Source: Anaerolineaceae bacterium (GTDB lineage: Bacteria; Chloroflexota; Anaerolineae; Anaerolineales; Villigracilaceae). Taken from it: DNA of 64,000 bases. The stretch is taken from assembly GCA_003598975.1 (NCBI GenBank), contig QZIJ01000074.1, forward strand, positions 1-64,000, in the 5' to 3' direction. Below are positions 42,046 through 50,207 of the stretch, one piece after another; position 1 is the stretch's first letter, and each line of letters starts with the position of its first letter. The translations under genes were made by a program, and so were the position numbers. The notes beneath the pieces were generated by a model. It made no database searches, had not been told where the DNA came from, and worked only from the letters and a program-made list of their open reading frames with translations.

Positions 42046-42204
42046 TTAGCGATCCAACGGTCCCAGATTGGCTGTTGTGGAAATCGCCAACGATTTTCCT
42101 TCCATGATTTTTGAAAACTGGCGCAATTTCCCCAACGTATACACCACAGGAATGGCCGCAAGTGTGGCCAGGTCCATCAGGAGAAAGAGAAAATGCAATT
42201 TCAT
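42046..42204 (-). CDS. Small membrane protein (52 aa)
   Basis: ATG 42204 opens MKLHFLFLLMDLATLAAIPV followed by VYTLGKLRQFSKIMEGKSLA and a polar end. One membrane helix is likely at the N-terminus. It lies under promoter copy 8 with a leader of ~60 nt, which supports it being a real gene although the ribosome-binding site is weak. Confidence 0.5.
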   Translation of the reverse strand: MKLHFLFLLMDLATLAAIPVVYTLGKLRQFSKIMEGKSLAISTTANLGPLDR

Positions 42205-42270
42205 GGTTTGTTTTCCAGATCAGGAAATAATCTCATGCGGATCCAAAACATTTCGAAATCTCCATTCTTG

Positions 42271-42337
42271 ATACTTCGATTCAACCTCCCCGACCACGAT
42301 CATTGGCCGGGGAGGTTGTGCCGTGTCCACGTGGGAG
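42271..42337 (-). promoter_or_regulatory. Shared bipartite promoter element, copy 8
   Basis: The most diverged copy: P1 is TCCCACGTGGACACG, P2 has strong arms CCTCCCCGGCC/GGTCGGGGAGG, the GGATG box reads GATCG and -10 reads AAGTAT (42271-42276). Spacing still fits. The rest of 42205-42397 shows nothing else. Confidence 0.55.
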
Positions 42338-42397
42338 AGATTACGCTAACCTCCTAGAGGGAAGAACAGAAGGGTCTCCCAGATCTGTGATCGGCCT

Positions 42398-42946
42398 TTA
42401 TTTTGATGTTGGGCAGCCGTCCTCCGGCATCGGGATGATATCGTCTGCATGGTCGCCATGACCATTCAAGCCATTCACGCTGACAGTGATCTCGTTATAT
42501 GGATTGGTTGCGCTGCTGGTGGCATGGCAGATCGTGATCTTGTCGTCAACCGCCAGGCTGGAGGGGCAATCGCCCTCTGAGTTCGGGAAGACATCGCCTT
42601 CATGCGTGCCGTGACCATTTAAACCGTTAACGCTGATCTCGATCTCGTTATAAGGATTTGTTTCACTGCTGGTGGCATGACAGAACGTGATCCTGCCATT
42701 GACGATGTCCGCGGCGCTGGTGGGACAGCCATTTGCTGGCACCGGGTTGATATCGTTGGGATGCCCGCGATGCTCATTCAGTGAAGCGCTGTCGACGGCA
42801 ATTTCCACATACGGATTCGCAGGGTCGCCAGTGGCATGGCAGACGGTTGTCGGGGCGCTCACCGCGCTGCAGGCCGCGAGCAGGGTAAGCGCAAGGATCT
42901 GCGCAACCGCTGCCAGCCTGCCCGTTATTTTGCCAAATTTATTCAT
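42398..42946 (-). CDS. Lipoprotein with three CHAT repeats (182 aa)
   Basis: The signal peptide ends in LTLLAACS. Three ~43-residue repeats follow, each with CHAT-G/S-x-x-x-NPY-x-EI at the start, GH-x-x-H in the middle and P-x-x-GDCP/GCP at the end. The regular Cys and His positions could form disulphides or bind metal. I recognise no named domain. Promoter copy 9 lies upstream. Confidence 0.7.
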   Translation of the reverse strand: MNKFGKITGRLAAVAQILALTLLAACSAVSAPTTVCHATGDPANPYVEIAVDSASLNEHRGHPNDINPVPANGCPTSAADIVNGRITFCHATSSETNPYNEIEISVNGLNGHGTHEGDVFPNSEGDCPSSLAVDDKITICHATSSATNPYNEITVSVNGLNGHGDHADDIIPMPEDGCPTSK

Positions 42947-43028
42947 TTGATATTCCTTTGAAAATGGGCTGAAATTTGGAATCCAGTTTTTCACTGTCTT
43001 CTATGGCACGTTGTAGTAATACAGGTTC

Positions 43029-43097
43029 ATCTTACAATGAACACTCCCCAGTCGCATCCATCGGTTGGGGAGTGTTGTTCTCCGCCACTTGGGGGAG
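43029..43097 (-). promoter_or_regulatory. Shared bipartite promoter element, copy 9
   Basis: One of the best copies: P1 perfect, P2 arms ACTCCCCAAC and GACTGGGGAGT around GATGGATG, -10 TAAGAT (43029-43034), spacings 25 and 20. Precedes the CHAT-repeat lipoprotein. Confidence 0.75.
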
Positions 43098-43200
43098 TGG
43101 AGGAGACCATGGATCATTTCGGCCACGATCGGGCTCTCTTTGCATGCATGGCAGGATGAGCCTGCGCCTCGAATTTAACGCGGAACCCGCGTCGACAAAA

Positions 43201-44124
43201 TTACTGGTTTGACACAGCCACCCGGTTGCGCCCTTCGTGCTTGGCGCGATATAAAGCAGTATCAACAGATTTCAACAATGCCGCACTTGTGATGCCCTCC
43301 TTTGGAAAGATTGCGACGCCGATCGAAAGCGTGATTTCAAGCGCCTGGCCTTCGAATTGACTGTTGAGGTGCCGGGCATGCTCGCATAATCGTTCGGCGC
43401 GCTCGATGGTCACTTCCAGTGACGCATCGGGCAGGGCGATGATGAACTCATCGCCGCCATAACGGCAGGGAATATCCTGTACGCGGAAATGTCCCAGTAG
43501 CAGCTCTCCCAATTTGCTCAGAACCACATCGCCCGCAGCGTGGCCGTGGATGTCGTTGAAGCGCTTGAAGTCGTCCACATCCAGCATTATTATGCCCAGC
43601 GAATTGTGATTACGGGTGGCGCGATCTAATTCACGTTCCAGGGTCTCTTCCAAATAGCGACGGTTGAATAAACCGGTAAGATAGTCGCGAGCAGACTGCT
43701 CGCGCAGAAGAAGTGTTTCATTTTTGAGCAGGGCCTCCTGTGCTTGTTTACGTTCTGTGATGTCGCGGATATTGCATTGGATGACCTTTTCTTCTCCTAC
43801 CATATATACATTGCTGACGAATTCCACTTGAACGAGCCGCCCGTCTTTCGCTCGTAGCGGCAGATCTTCATAGCGAATGTATTCATTCCTCTGCAATGCC
43901 TCGAAGGCTTCCCGGCTGGCCTCAATATCCTTGAACGCGCCCATTTCCCATAACTTTTTTTCCATGAACTCTTCACGCGAGTATCCCAGCATATCGATCA
44001 GAAAAGGATTGACATCCGCGATCGCCCCCGTCTCGGCATTCAGAATTAAAATACCATCCTGAGCCGCTTCAAATAACCGGCGATAGCGGACTTCTGAAGT
44101 TTTTAGTTTTTGCAAATCATCCAT
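43201..44124 (-). CDS. PAS-GGDEF diguanylate cyclase
   Basis: 307 residues: one PAS domain (RRLFEAAQDGILILNAETGA, WEMGAFKDIEASREAFEALQ) and a GGDEF domain with intact YGGDEF and a RxxD-free I-site region. It is soluble. The PAS domain is nearly the same as the first PAS of the HD-GYP protein upstream, so the pair probably senses the same signal with opposite outputs. It is under promoter copy 10. Confidence 0.9.
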   Translation of the reverse strand: MDDLQKLKTSEVRYRRLFEAAQDGILILNAETGAIADVNPFLIDMLGYSREEFMEKKLWEMGAFKDIEASREAFEALQRNEYIRYEDLPLRAKDGRLVQVEFVSNVYMVGEEKVIQCNIRDITERKQAQEALLKNETLLLREQSARDYLTGLFNRRYLEETLERELDRATRNHNSLGIIMLDVDDFKRFNDIHGHAAGDVVLSKLGELLLGHFRVQDIPCRYGGDEFIIALPDASLEVTIERAERLCEHARHLNSQFEGQALEITLSIGVAIFPKEGITSAALLKSVDTALYRAKHEGRNRVAVSNQ

Positions 44125-44218
44125 ATCCGTATACCCGATCTACGATGTGTGGCTGGTTGTTGGGATCCTTTCTCTGCTGAATTTAAGCATCTAGACGCGC
44201 GAAGAGATGCTGTCATTA

Positions 44219-44286
44219 AACTTATAACAAATATTTCCTGGCATCATCCCCCAACCGGGGAGAGTTTGACTCCCCCAAGTGGGGGA
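44219..44286 (-). promoter_or_regulatory. Shared bipartite promoter element, copy 10
   Basis: P1 reads ATCCCCCACTTGGGGGAG, a more perfect palindrome than elsewhere. P2 is reduced to CTCCCCGG plus GGGGATG. -10 is TAAGTT (44219-44224) at 20 bases. Precedes the PAS-GGDEF gene. Confidence 0.6.
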
Positions 44287-44295
44287 TGCCTGAAT

Positions 44296-46938
44296 TCAAT
44301 TGAGAAACTGCATGAACGCATCCACCACCTGCGGGTCAAAATGCGTTCCGACAGAGGCGCGGAGATGCTCGCGCGCTTTTTCTTCTGTCCAGGCGGCGCG
44401 GTAGGGGCGCTCTGAGATCAACGCATCCCATACATCCACCACTGCAAAGATGCGCGCTGCTATCGGGATCTGGTCGCCTTTTAATCCGCGTGGATACCCA
44501 CTGCCGTCCCATTTTTCGTGATGGCAGTAGGGGATGTCGAGCGCCTTGTGCAGGTAAGCAATATGTGAAAGCAAGTCATAGGCATAGATCGGGTGCATGC
44601 GCATCTGTTGCCACTCATCGTCTGTAAGCTGGCCGGGTTTGAGCAGGATGTGATCCGGCACACCCATTTTGCCGATATCATGCAGGAGTCCGCCGCGGCG
44701 TACATTCACCAGTTCCGCCTCGCTCAAGCCAAAGGCGCGCGCCAGTTTCACCGTCATCTCTGTGACCCGCTGCGTGTGCCCTTCGGTTTCCTTGTCGCGC
44801 AAGTCGAGGGCGTGCGACCAACCCTCCAGCGTGGTCTCGTAAGCCAGCATCAACTCGGAATTACTGCGCTGCAAGTCATCGAACAATGTAAGATTGTCTA
44901 TCGCAATGGCGGCTTGCTCGGCCAGAGTATGCAGAAAATCCAGCCAGTCCCTATCAGGGTTGAGCGGGCTGCGTTGGAAGATTTCCAACACACCCTTGAT
45001 CTTTCCTTTCGCGATCAATGGCACCCCGTAATAGCTGGTGAAGGCCTCGCCTTTCAAGGCGCTCGCGATACGAGGGTTGTCGTCTCGCGCGGCTAGGTCT
45101 GGGATGTGGACGACAGCGCGCTTAAGCGCGGCGCTGCCGGCATATCCTTCTCCCAAACGCAGGGAATGAGCGCGCTCGAAGGCTTTGGTGCGGAAGCCGC
45201 GCCCCGTGGAAAATGTCAACAGATGCGAATCGGGATGGAAGAGCAGGATGTCGGCGGCGTCCACGCCTAACTGTGTGATGACTTGAGCGAGCACTGCCCC
45301 CAAGGTGAAGCGCAAGTCGGAACTGGAAGAAATAGCCTGGTCGATCTCACCCAGGGCAGTGAGATGCTCAAGTTGGCGTTGAATCTTTTCCTCCGCCCGT
45401 TTGCGATCGGTGATGTCGCGGATGGTGGAGAGCATCGCAATGCGCTGCCCGGTCGCGGTCAGGAAGGAAACGCTAGATTCGACGACGCGCTCGGAGCCAT
45501 CTGCACGGCGGATCGTGGATTCAAAGGTCGCAGGGATCACCTCGCTGGCAAAAACAGTCTTGTACTGTTCGACAGCTTGTGCCTGAATTTCTTCTGGGAA
45601 AATAATGGCGAAACTCCTGCCGACTACCTGTTCCAGTTTATAACCGTAGAGATCAAGATAGGCCGGGTTGGCTTCAAGCACGATCCCATCCGGGTCAGAC
45701 AGCGCCATTGCGTCTGAGGTCGCCTCCCAGACTTGACTGAAACGCTGTTGACCTTCGCGGGCCGCGGCTTCGGCCTGTTTGCGCTCGGTGATGTCGCGCG
45801 AATTGATCAGCCCAGTCATCTGGCCCTGCTCATTCAGATAGCTCTTCCCCAGGCCTTCGAATTGCCGCCATGAACCGTCGCGGTGGCGAAGCCTGAACTC
45901 GGCGCTGGTCGCGTTCCCGGCCTGTTGGGTGTTTTGCGCAAAGAGTTCCATAACCCGTTGGTGGTCGTCAGGATGCATCAGATCAAACGCGTTTGTGCCG
46001 ATCAATTCCTCTGGCTTGTATCCCAGCAGATGTTCAATGGATGGACTCTCATATTGAATGGTGCCATCTAATACGACTACGGTGATAAGATCCGATGAGT
46101 TTTCAGTCCAGGCGCGGAATCGTTCCTCGCTCTCGGCCAGAGCGGCTTCTGCCCGCTTGCGCGCGCTGACGTCTCGGGCGATTCCCTGAAAACCGATAAC
46201 TTCCCCGCCGCTGTAACGAGGGGCTGATAGAACTTCTACATAGTGTATTTTTCCATTTTTTCCGCGTATCTCATATTCTGCCGCATCCTTCAAATTCTTC
46301 CCTGCAAGAATTTTCGTCAGCCTTTCCCTGTATTGATCCAAAAATTGTTCCGGGATAATATCCCAAATGTGCATGGCAAGGAATTCTTCTTCGCTGAATT
46401 CAAGCTCCTTGCACATGGCCTTATTGACGGTTAATATATTCCCTGACAATTCAAGGATGAAATAACCGTCCGGGCTTTGATTGATCAAGTCGCGATATGT
46501 TTTTTCATTGTCCTGCAAGGCAGCGACGAGTCGCCTATGCTCGGTGATGTCACGGATATCGCATTGGATCACTTTCTCGTCGCTCACCAAATAAACGCTA
46601 CTGACGAACTCCACCTGGATCAGCCGCCCGTCTTTTGTCTTGAGCGGCAGGTCTTCGTAACGAATGTATTCCTTCTCCTGCAAGACTTCGAAGGCATCCT
46701 TGCTGGCTTCAATATCCTTGAATGCGCCAACTTCCCAGAGCCTCTTTTTCAAAAATTCTTCGCGTGAATACCCCAGCATTTTTATTAAATAGGGGTTGAC
46801 ATCCTCGATCATTCCTGTGCTGGCATCCAGAATCAAAATACCATCCTGGGCTGTTTCAAACAGGCGGCGATAACGAATCTCTGAATTTTTCAGGGATCCC
46901 CCAATTAACGGATCAACTTTTCTGGATGTATCTTTCAT
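44296..46938 (-). CDS. Multi-PAS/GAF HD-GYP phosphodiesterase
   Basis: 880 residues from ATG 46938 (a GTG at 46986 would add 16). Four PAS domains in series are followed by a GAF domain (LVNVR is preceded by EQAAIAIDNLTLFDDLQRS) and a C-terminal HD-GYP domain with LLHDIGKMGVPDHILLKPG and HHEKWDGSGYPRGLKGDQIP. HD-GYP proteins hydrolyse cyclic di-GMP or cyclic GMP-AMP. It opposes the GGDEF protein encoded downstream. Promoter copy 11 lies upstream. Confidence 0.92.
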   Translation of the reverse strand: MKDTSRKVDPLIGGSLKNSEIRYRRLFETAQDGILILDASTGMIEDVNPYLIKMLGYSREEFLKKRLWEVGAFKDIEASKDAFEVLQEKEYIRYEDLPLKTKDGRLIQVEFVSSVYLVSDEKVIQCDIRDITEHRRLVAALQDNEKTYRDLINQSPDGYFILELSGNILTVNKAMCKELEFSEEEFLAMHIWDIIPEQFLDQYRERLTKILAGKNLKDAAEYEIRGKNGKIHYVEVLSAPRYSGGEVIGFQGIARDVSARKRAEAALAESEERFRAWTENSSDLITVVVLDGTIQYESPSIEHLLGYKPEELIGTNAFDLMHPDDHQRVMELFAQNTQQAGNATSAEFRLRHRDGSWRQFEGLGKSYLNEQGQMTGLINSRDITERKQAEAAAREGQQRFSQVWEATSDAMALSDPDGIVLEANPAYLDLYGYKLEQVVGRSFAIIFPEEIQAQAVEQYKTVFASEVIPATFESTIRRADGSERVVESSVSFLTATGQRIAMLSTIRDITDRKRAEEKIQRQLEHLTALGEIDQAISSSSDLRFTLGAVLAQVITQLGVDAADILLFHPDSHLLTFSTGRGFRTKAFERAHSLRLGEGYAGSAALKRAVVHIPDLAARDDNPRIASALKGEAFTSYYGVPLIAKGKIKGVLEIFQRSPLNPDRDWLDFLHTLAEQAAIAIDNLTLFDDLQRSNSELMLAYETTLEGWSHALDLRDKETEGHTQRVTEMTVKLARAFGLSEAELVNVRRGGLLHDIGKMGVPDHILLKPGQLTDDEWQQMRMHPIYAYDLLSHIAYLHKALDIPYCHHEKWDGSGYPRGLKGDQIPIAARIFAVVDVWDALISERPYRAAWTEEKAREHLRASVGTHFDPQVVDAFMQFLN

Positions 46939-47009
46939 GTCTGCCGGGCCCCTTTCTTGTACGAAGCGGTTGAGTAATTCGAACACGCGAATAAATATAC
47001 CGGCACTTA

Positions 47010-47078
47010 ATTCTATGATACAAACTCCCCAGCCGCCTCCGTCAACTGGGGAGTTTGTAACTAGTCCATTTGGGGGAG
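47010..47078 (-). promoter_or_regulatory. Shared bipartite promoter element, copy 11
   Basis: P1 reads CTCCCCCAAATGGACTAG, P2 arms ACTCCCCAG and CTGGGGAGT are perfect, the middle box is GGAGG, and -10 is TAGAAT (47010-47015). It lies between the NarL-type regulator gene and the HD-GYP gene and drives the latter. Confidence 0.7.
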
Positions 47079-47084
47079 ATACGT

Positions 47085-47744
47085 TTACATCACCACGGGG
47101 GGGACAATCCCATTGCGCAACGCGAGGGATACTGCTTCTGTGCGGCTGGTAACCCCTAATTTGGACAGGATGTTACTGACATGGGATTTGATCGTGGACG
47201 GACTTACAGTTAAGCGTCCGGCGATCTGCGTATTGTTCAATCCTTCGATCATCAAACTTAGTACTTCGCGCTCACGCTCCGTCAGATCGAGGCCGGGCGC
47301 GGGCGGTTGGTTGGCTATTTCAACAAGAGATTGAGCCACCTCAGGGGAGAGCGTGGTGCGACCGGCGTGCGCAGCGCGGATCGCCCAGGCAAGGTCATCC
47401 GCAGTGACATCCTTGAGGAGATAACCGATCGCTCCGGCTTCCAGCGCGCTCTTGATGATCTTCCCCTCTTTGAAACTGGTCAGCGCAATGATCTGCACGT
47501 GTGGAAATTTCTGGCGGATGGCGCGCGTGGTTGCGGCTCCATCCATGACCGGCATGACCATATCCATCAGGATCACGTCTGGCAAAACCTCGGCGCAAAG
47601 TTCAATGGCGGCCTCGCCGTTTTCAGCTTCGCCCACCAGTTGCATGTCACTAAACACCTTTAAGAAAGTCGCCAGTCCGCGGCGGACCATGGTGTGATCG
47701 TCAACGAGCATGATGCGAATGGGTTTGGAGGGGGAGATTGTCAT
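47085..47744 (-). CDS. NarL/FixJ-type response regulator
   Basis: 219 residues: receiver domain with VDDHTMVRRGL, phosphoacceptor LMDMVMPVMDG and conserved Lys in YLLKDVT; then a LuxR-type helix-turn-helix (LTEREREVLSLMIEGLNNTQ, STIKSHVSNILSKLG). Its ATG overlaps the kinase gene (4 bases), so they are a pair. NarL-type dimers bind palindromes, so this protein is a fair candidate for binding the shared promoter element. That link is inference. Confidence 0.93.
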   Translation of the reverse strand: MTISPSKPIRIMLVDDHTMVRRGLATFLKVFSDMQLVGEAENGEAAIELCAEVLPDVILMDMVMPVMDGAATTRAIRQKFPHVQIIALTSFKEGKIIKSALEAGAIGYLLKDVTADDLAWAIRAAHAGRTTLSPEVAQSLVEIANQPPAPGLDLTEREREVLSLMIEGLNNTQIAGRLTVSPSTIKSHVSNILSKLGVTSRTEAVSLALRNGIVPPVVM

Positions 47745-49312
47745 GGGGCCTCCTTTTGCGGGTCTTTCGTCCAGTGCATGACGAGTTCGGTGCCGTGACC
47801 CGGCTGGCTTGTGACGGTCAATACCGCCCCCACGGCTTCTGCGCGTTCGCGCATCATGCTCAAGCCATAATGACCCGGGGCGACTTGTTCAGAGTCAAAG
47901 CCTTTGCCATTGTCGTGAATGTGCAATTCTACGGATGTCCCCTCCTGTTTTAGATTGACATCCACCCGGCTGGCTTTGGAATGTTTGGCAACGTTATTCA
48001 ACGCTTCCTGACAGACGCGATAGAAGGCCACCTGTACTTCGGCAGGCAGGATGACTTCCTTTGCAACTGTAACTTTGACTGGGATATTGATCCGCCCTGA
48101 GAGGGCATTTCCCAACAGGGTCAACAGATCGCCGAGGTCCGTATCGGTCAATGCGGACGGCCGCAGTTCAGCCAACAGCGCGCGCATTTCCGCCTGCGCG
48201 GCGCGCGTCAATCGCCGCAGATCAATCAGCGATTTGCGCGCCTCGGCCTGATCACGATCCCACAAGCGCGGCAGGACGTCCGCGATCAAACCGGCCGAGA
48301 AGAGCGATTGATTGACGGCATCGTGCAGGTTCTGCGCCAAACGCTGGCGTTCCTGCATCGCGGCCAGCGCTTGTGCGTGTTCATACAGTTCCGCGTTGAT
48401 CAGAGTGATCGCGGCTTGATTTGCCACGGTCAGGGCTAAATCGGCGTGATGAGCCGTAAAATAATCCCGCTCGACATGCGCGACGCCCACACTGCCGATG
48501 ACGCGGTTCTTGACCGCCACGGGAACCCACATCCACGCATGCACGCCTGTCAAAAGCAGATCCGCCTGATCGTCCAGAAGGGACCGCAGAAATTGCGCGG
48601 ACGGGTCGGAACTCCATACATCGGCGATCCGGTCCGGCTGATGTTGATTGAATAGCCGCATCAGAGTTTCTGGACCCTCCAGCCGGATGCGGAAAGGCAC
48701 GGTTTCCTCCAATTGCTGTGACCCGCGCACAGCCAGGGCAACCATGGCGGCTCCCTCGAGCACGAACAACTCGGCATGGGTGTACTCGATCAGCACACGC
48801 AATTGATCGAGGATCAAACCCGGCTTGAGTTCCAGCGCGGAGGCCAGAGTCTGGGAGATTTCCAACAGCGTTGCCTGTTCGCGGGTATGGAGTTCCACCC
48901 GCTGATGAAGCAGGCGCTCGGCACTGATCCGCTCGCTGACATCTCGAACGATGCTCAGTACGCAAGGTCGGAATTGAAACGGGATGGCAGTCCTGCGCGC
49001 GTCCACGTAGAACGATGAGCCGTCTTTGTGCAAATGAACCGCCGGCACATCGAATACGCCTCCCGGCTGAATCTCATTGGCGGCTTCGGTGAACAACCGC
49101 TGGCTGTCGGGGTGAACGTATACCGTGTAGTGCAAGCCAATGAACTCGTCGCGGGTATAGCCGTGCATCGCAATTGCGGCCGGGTTGGCGTCCACTATGC
49201 GACCGGTCCCAATATCGCTGATGATCATTCCGTCACTGGCGGCTTCAAAGATGATGCGATATTGTTGTTCTTTATCTTCGACGCTTAACTGTGAGGGAGG
49301 ATTTTTTTTCAT
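47741..49312 (-). CDS. PAS-GAF sensor histidine kinase (HisKA_3)
   Basis: 523 residues, soluble: PAS domain (YRIIFEAASDGMIISDIGTG), a GAF domain (LEISQTLASALELKPGLILD) and the NarX-type dimer/phosphoacceptor RLAQNLHDAVNQSLFSAGLI followed by an HATPase with HIHDNGKGF. It would phosphorylate the adjacent NarL-type regulator. It is the outermost intact gene of the all-minus block, 0.5 kb from the tRNA gene. Confidence 0.93.
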   Translation of the reverse strand: MKKNPPSQLSVEDKEQQYRIIFEAASDGMIISDIGTGRIVDANPAAIAMHGYTRDEFIGLHYTVYVHPDSQRLFTEAANEIQPGGVFDVPAVHLHKDGSSFYVDARRTAIPFQFRPCVLSIVRDVSERISAERLLHQRVELHTREQATLLEISQTLASALELKPGLILDQLRVLIEYTHAELFVLEGAAMVALAVRGSQQLEETVPFRIRLEGPETLMRLFNQHQPDRIADVWSSDPSAQFLRSLLDDQADLLLTGVHAWMWVPVAVKNRVIGSVGVAHVERDYFTAHHADLALTVANQAAITLINAELYEHAQALAAMQERQRLAQNLHDAVNQSLFSAGLIADVLPRLWDRDQAEARKSLIDLRRLTRAAQAEMRALLAELRPSALTDTDLGDLLTLLGNALSGRINIPVKVTVAKEVILPAEVQVAFYRVCQEALNNVAKHSKASRVDVNLKQEGTSVELHIHDNGKGFDSEQVAPGHYGLSMMRERAEAVGAVLTVTSQPGHGTELVMHWTKDPQKEAP

Positions 49313-49317
49313 ACTGG

Positions 49318-49647
49318 TTACCTTATATTGTACTCTTTCTGTTGAAGACAGACGAGTTCAGCCGGCGCACCTGCTTCCGAAAAGGCTTGAACTTGATTAA
49401 CCTGGCTCTGTCCACAGAGACGAAGAGACATGTCCAATCTCACCCCCCAGATTACCAGAACAATTCGTTCCAAGCAAGTGTTGAACGCCTTTTTCCAAGT
49501 GGTTCGCAAGAACCTGCCGCTGGATTTGAAGAAGACCCGCATTACAGCGAATGACATTCTGTACGGCCTGGTATACAGTTCGATGGTTTCGGGGGATAGA
49601 CCCTGCAACTTGCGGTCGAACAGAAAGGACTCGACCATGATGAGCAA
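49318..49647 (-). pseudogene. Remnant of a tyrosine recombinase (integrase) N-terminus
   Basis: MVESFLFDRKLQGLSPETIE with LYTRPYR is the SAM-like DNA-binding start of XerC/D-type integrases. After about 30 residues the frame loses resemblance, and no catalytic RHRY region remains. It lies 120 bases from a tRNA-Met gene, the usual place for an integrase of an inserted element. Confidence 0.55.
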
Positions 49648-49765
49648 ATAATCCTGCTGGGAAAGTGTGATAAGCCCCTGGTCTTGTGGTTTTAAAGAAT
49701 ATATGGTGATCTCCTTCGTTCAGAGACCACCATATATAAGAAGAGTGTTTCACTTGGAAACAGTG

Positions 49766-49837
49766 TGCCGAGGGGGAGATTTGGACTCCCGACCAAGGGC
49801 TTATGAGTCCCCTGCTCTACCACTGAGCTACCTCGGC
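49766..49837 (-). tRNA. tRNA-Met (CAT)
   Basis: All four arms fold: acceptor GCCGAGG/CCTCGGC, D-arm GCTC/GAGC, anticodon arm GGGGA-CTCATAA-GCCCT with anticodon CAT, and T-arm GGGAG/CTCCC. The loop CTCATAA with flanking A/G is of elongator tRNA-Met type (or tRNA-Ile2 if C34 is modified); it lacks the initiator GGG/CCC stem set. CCA is not encoded. Confidence 0.92.
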
Positions 49838-49883
49838 ATTTTGGGTGGAGCGGGCAGAATATTACTACGTGAAAATGGATTTG

Positions 49884-50207
49884 TCAACGAGCGATGGCGA
49901 GCGTCTCCAAAATGAGCAGGGCGATAAAACCCGCAAGGATCGTCAGCAGGCTGTTCTTTGTCCACGCGGCGACGACAATGGCGACCAAACCAGCCAGCAA
50001 ACGCGCGTTGCCGAGGCTGAGGTCGAGATGATTTTCCGACAGAAACAACTCGGGGAAGACGATGGCAGACAGCACCGCAGGCGGGACGTAATGCAGGGCG
50101 CGGCGCATCGTTTCTGGGACCTCGAAGCGGCCCAGCAACCAGACGAAGGAGAAGCGCATCCCAAAGGTGATGAGTCCGCCCGCGAGCATGATGAGCCAGA
50201 TGGTCAT
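49884..50207 (-). CDS. azlD: AzlD-family branched-chain amino acid export subunit
   Basis: 107 residues, four helices, with ITFGMRFSFVWLLGRFEVPE and RRALHYVPPAVLSAIVFPEL typical of AzlD. AzlD works with AzlC to export branched-chain amino acids and analogues. Its ATG overlaps the AzlC stop (ATGA at 50204-50207). Confidence 0.9.
   Translation of the reverse strand: MTIWLIMLAGGLITFGMRFSFVWLLGRFEVPETMRRALHYVPPAVLSAIVFPELFLSENHLDLSLGNARLLAGLVAIVVAAWTKNSLLTILAGFIALLILETLAIAR

Noticed and set aside
24492-47078. The GGGGAG palindromes as ordinary intrinsic terminators
   Set aside because: They lack a T-run on either strand, and their fixed distances to a -10-like box and to each other do not fit terminators. 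A few may still end the upstream transcript.
24492-47078. The repeated palindromes as a riboswitch or CRISPR-like array
   Set aside because: They lie upstream of the predicted start sites, not within leaders, are separated by genes, and have no spacer structure. They do not match the c-di-GMP riboswitch core that I know.
49766-49837. Initiator tRNA-Met
   Set aside because: The anticodon stem lacks the three G-C pairs at its loop end typical of initiator tRNA, and the acceptor begins with a paired base; an elongator type fits better.
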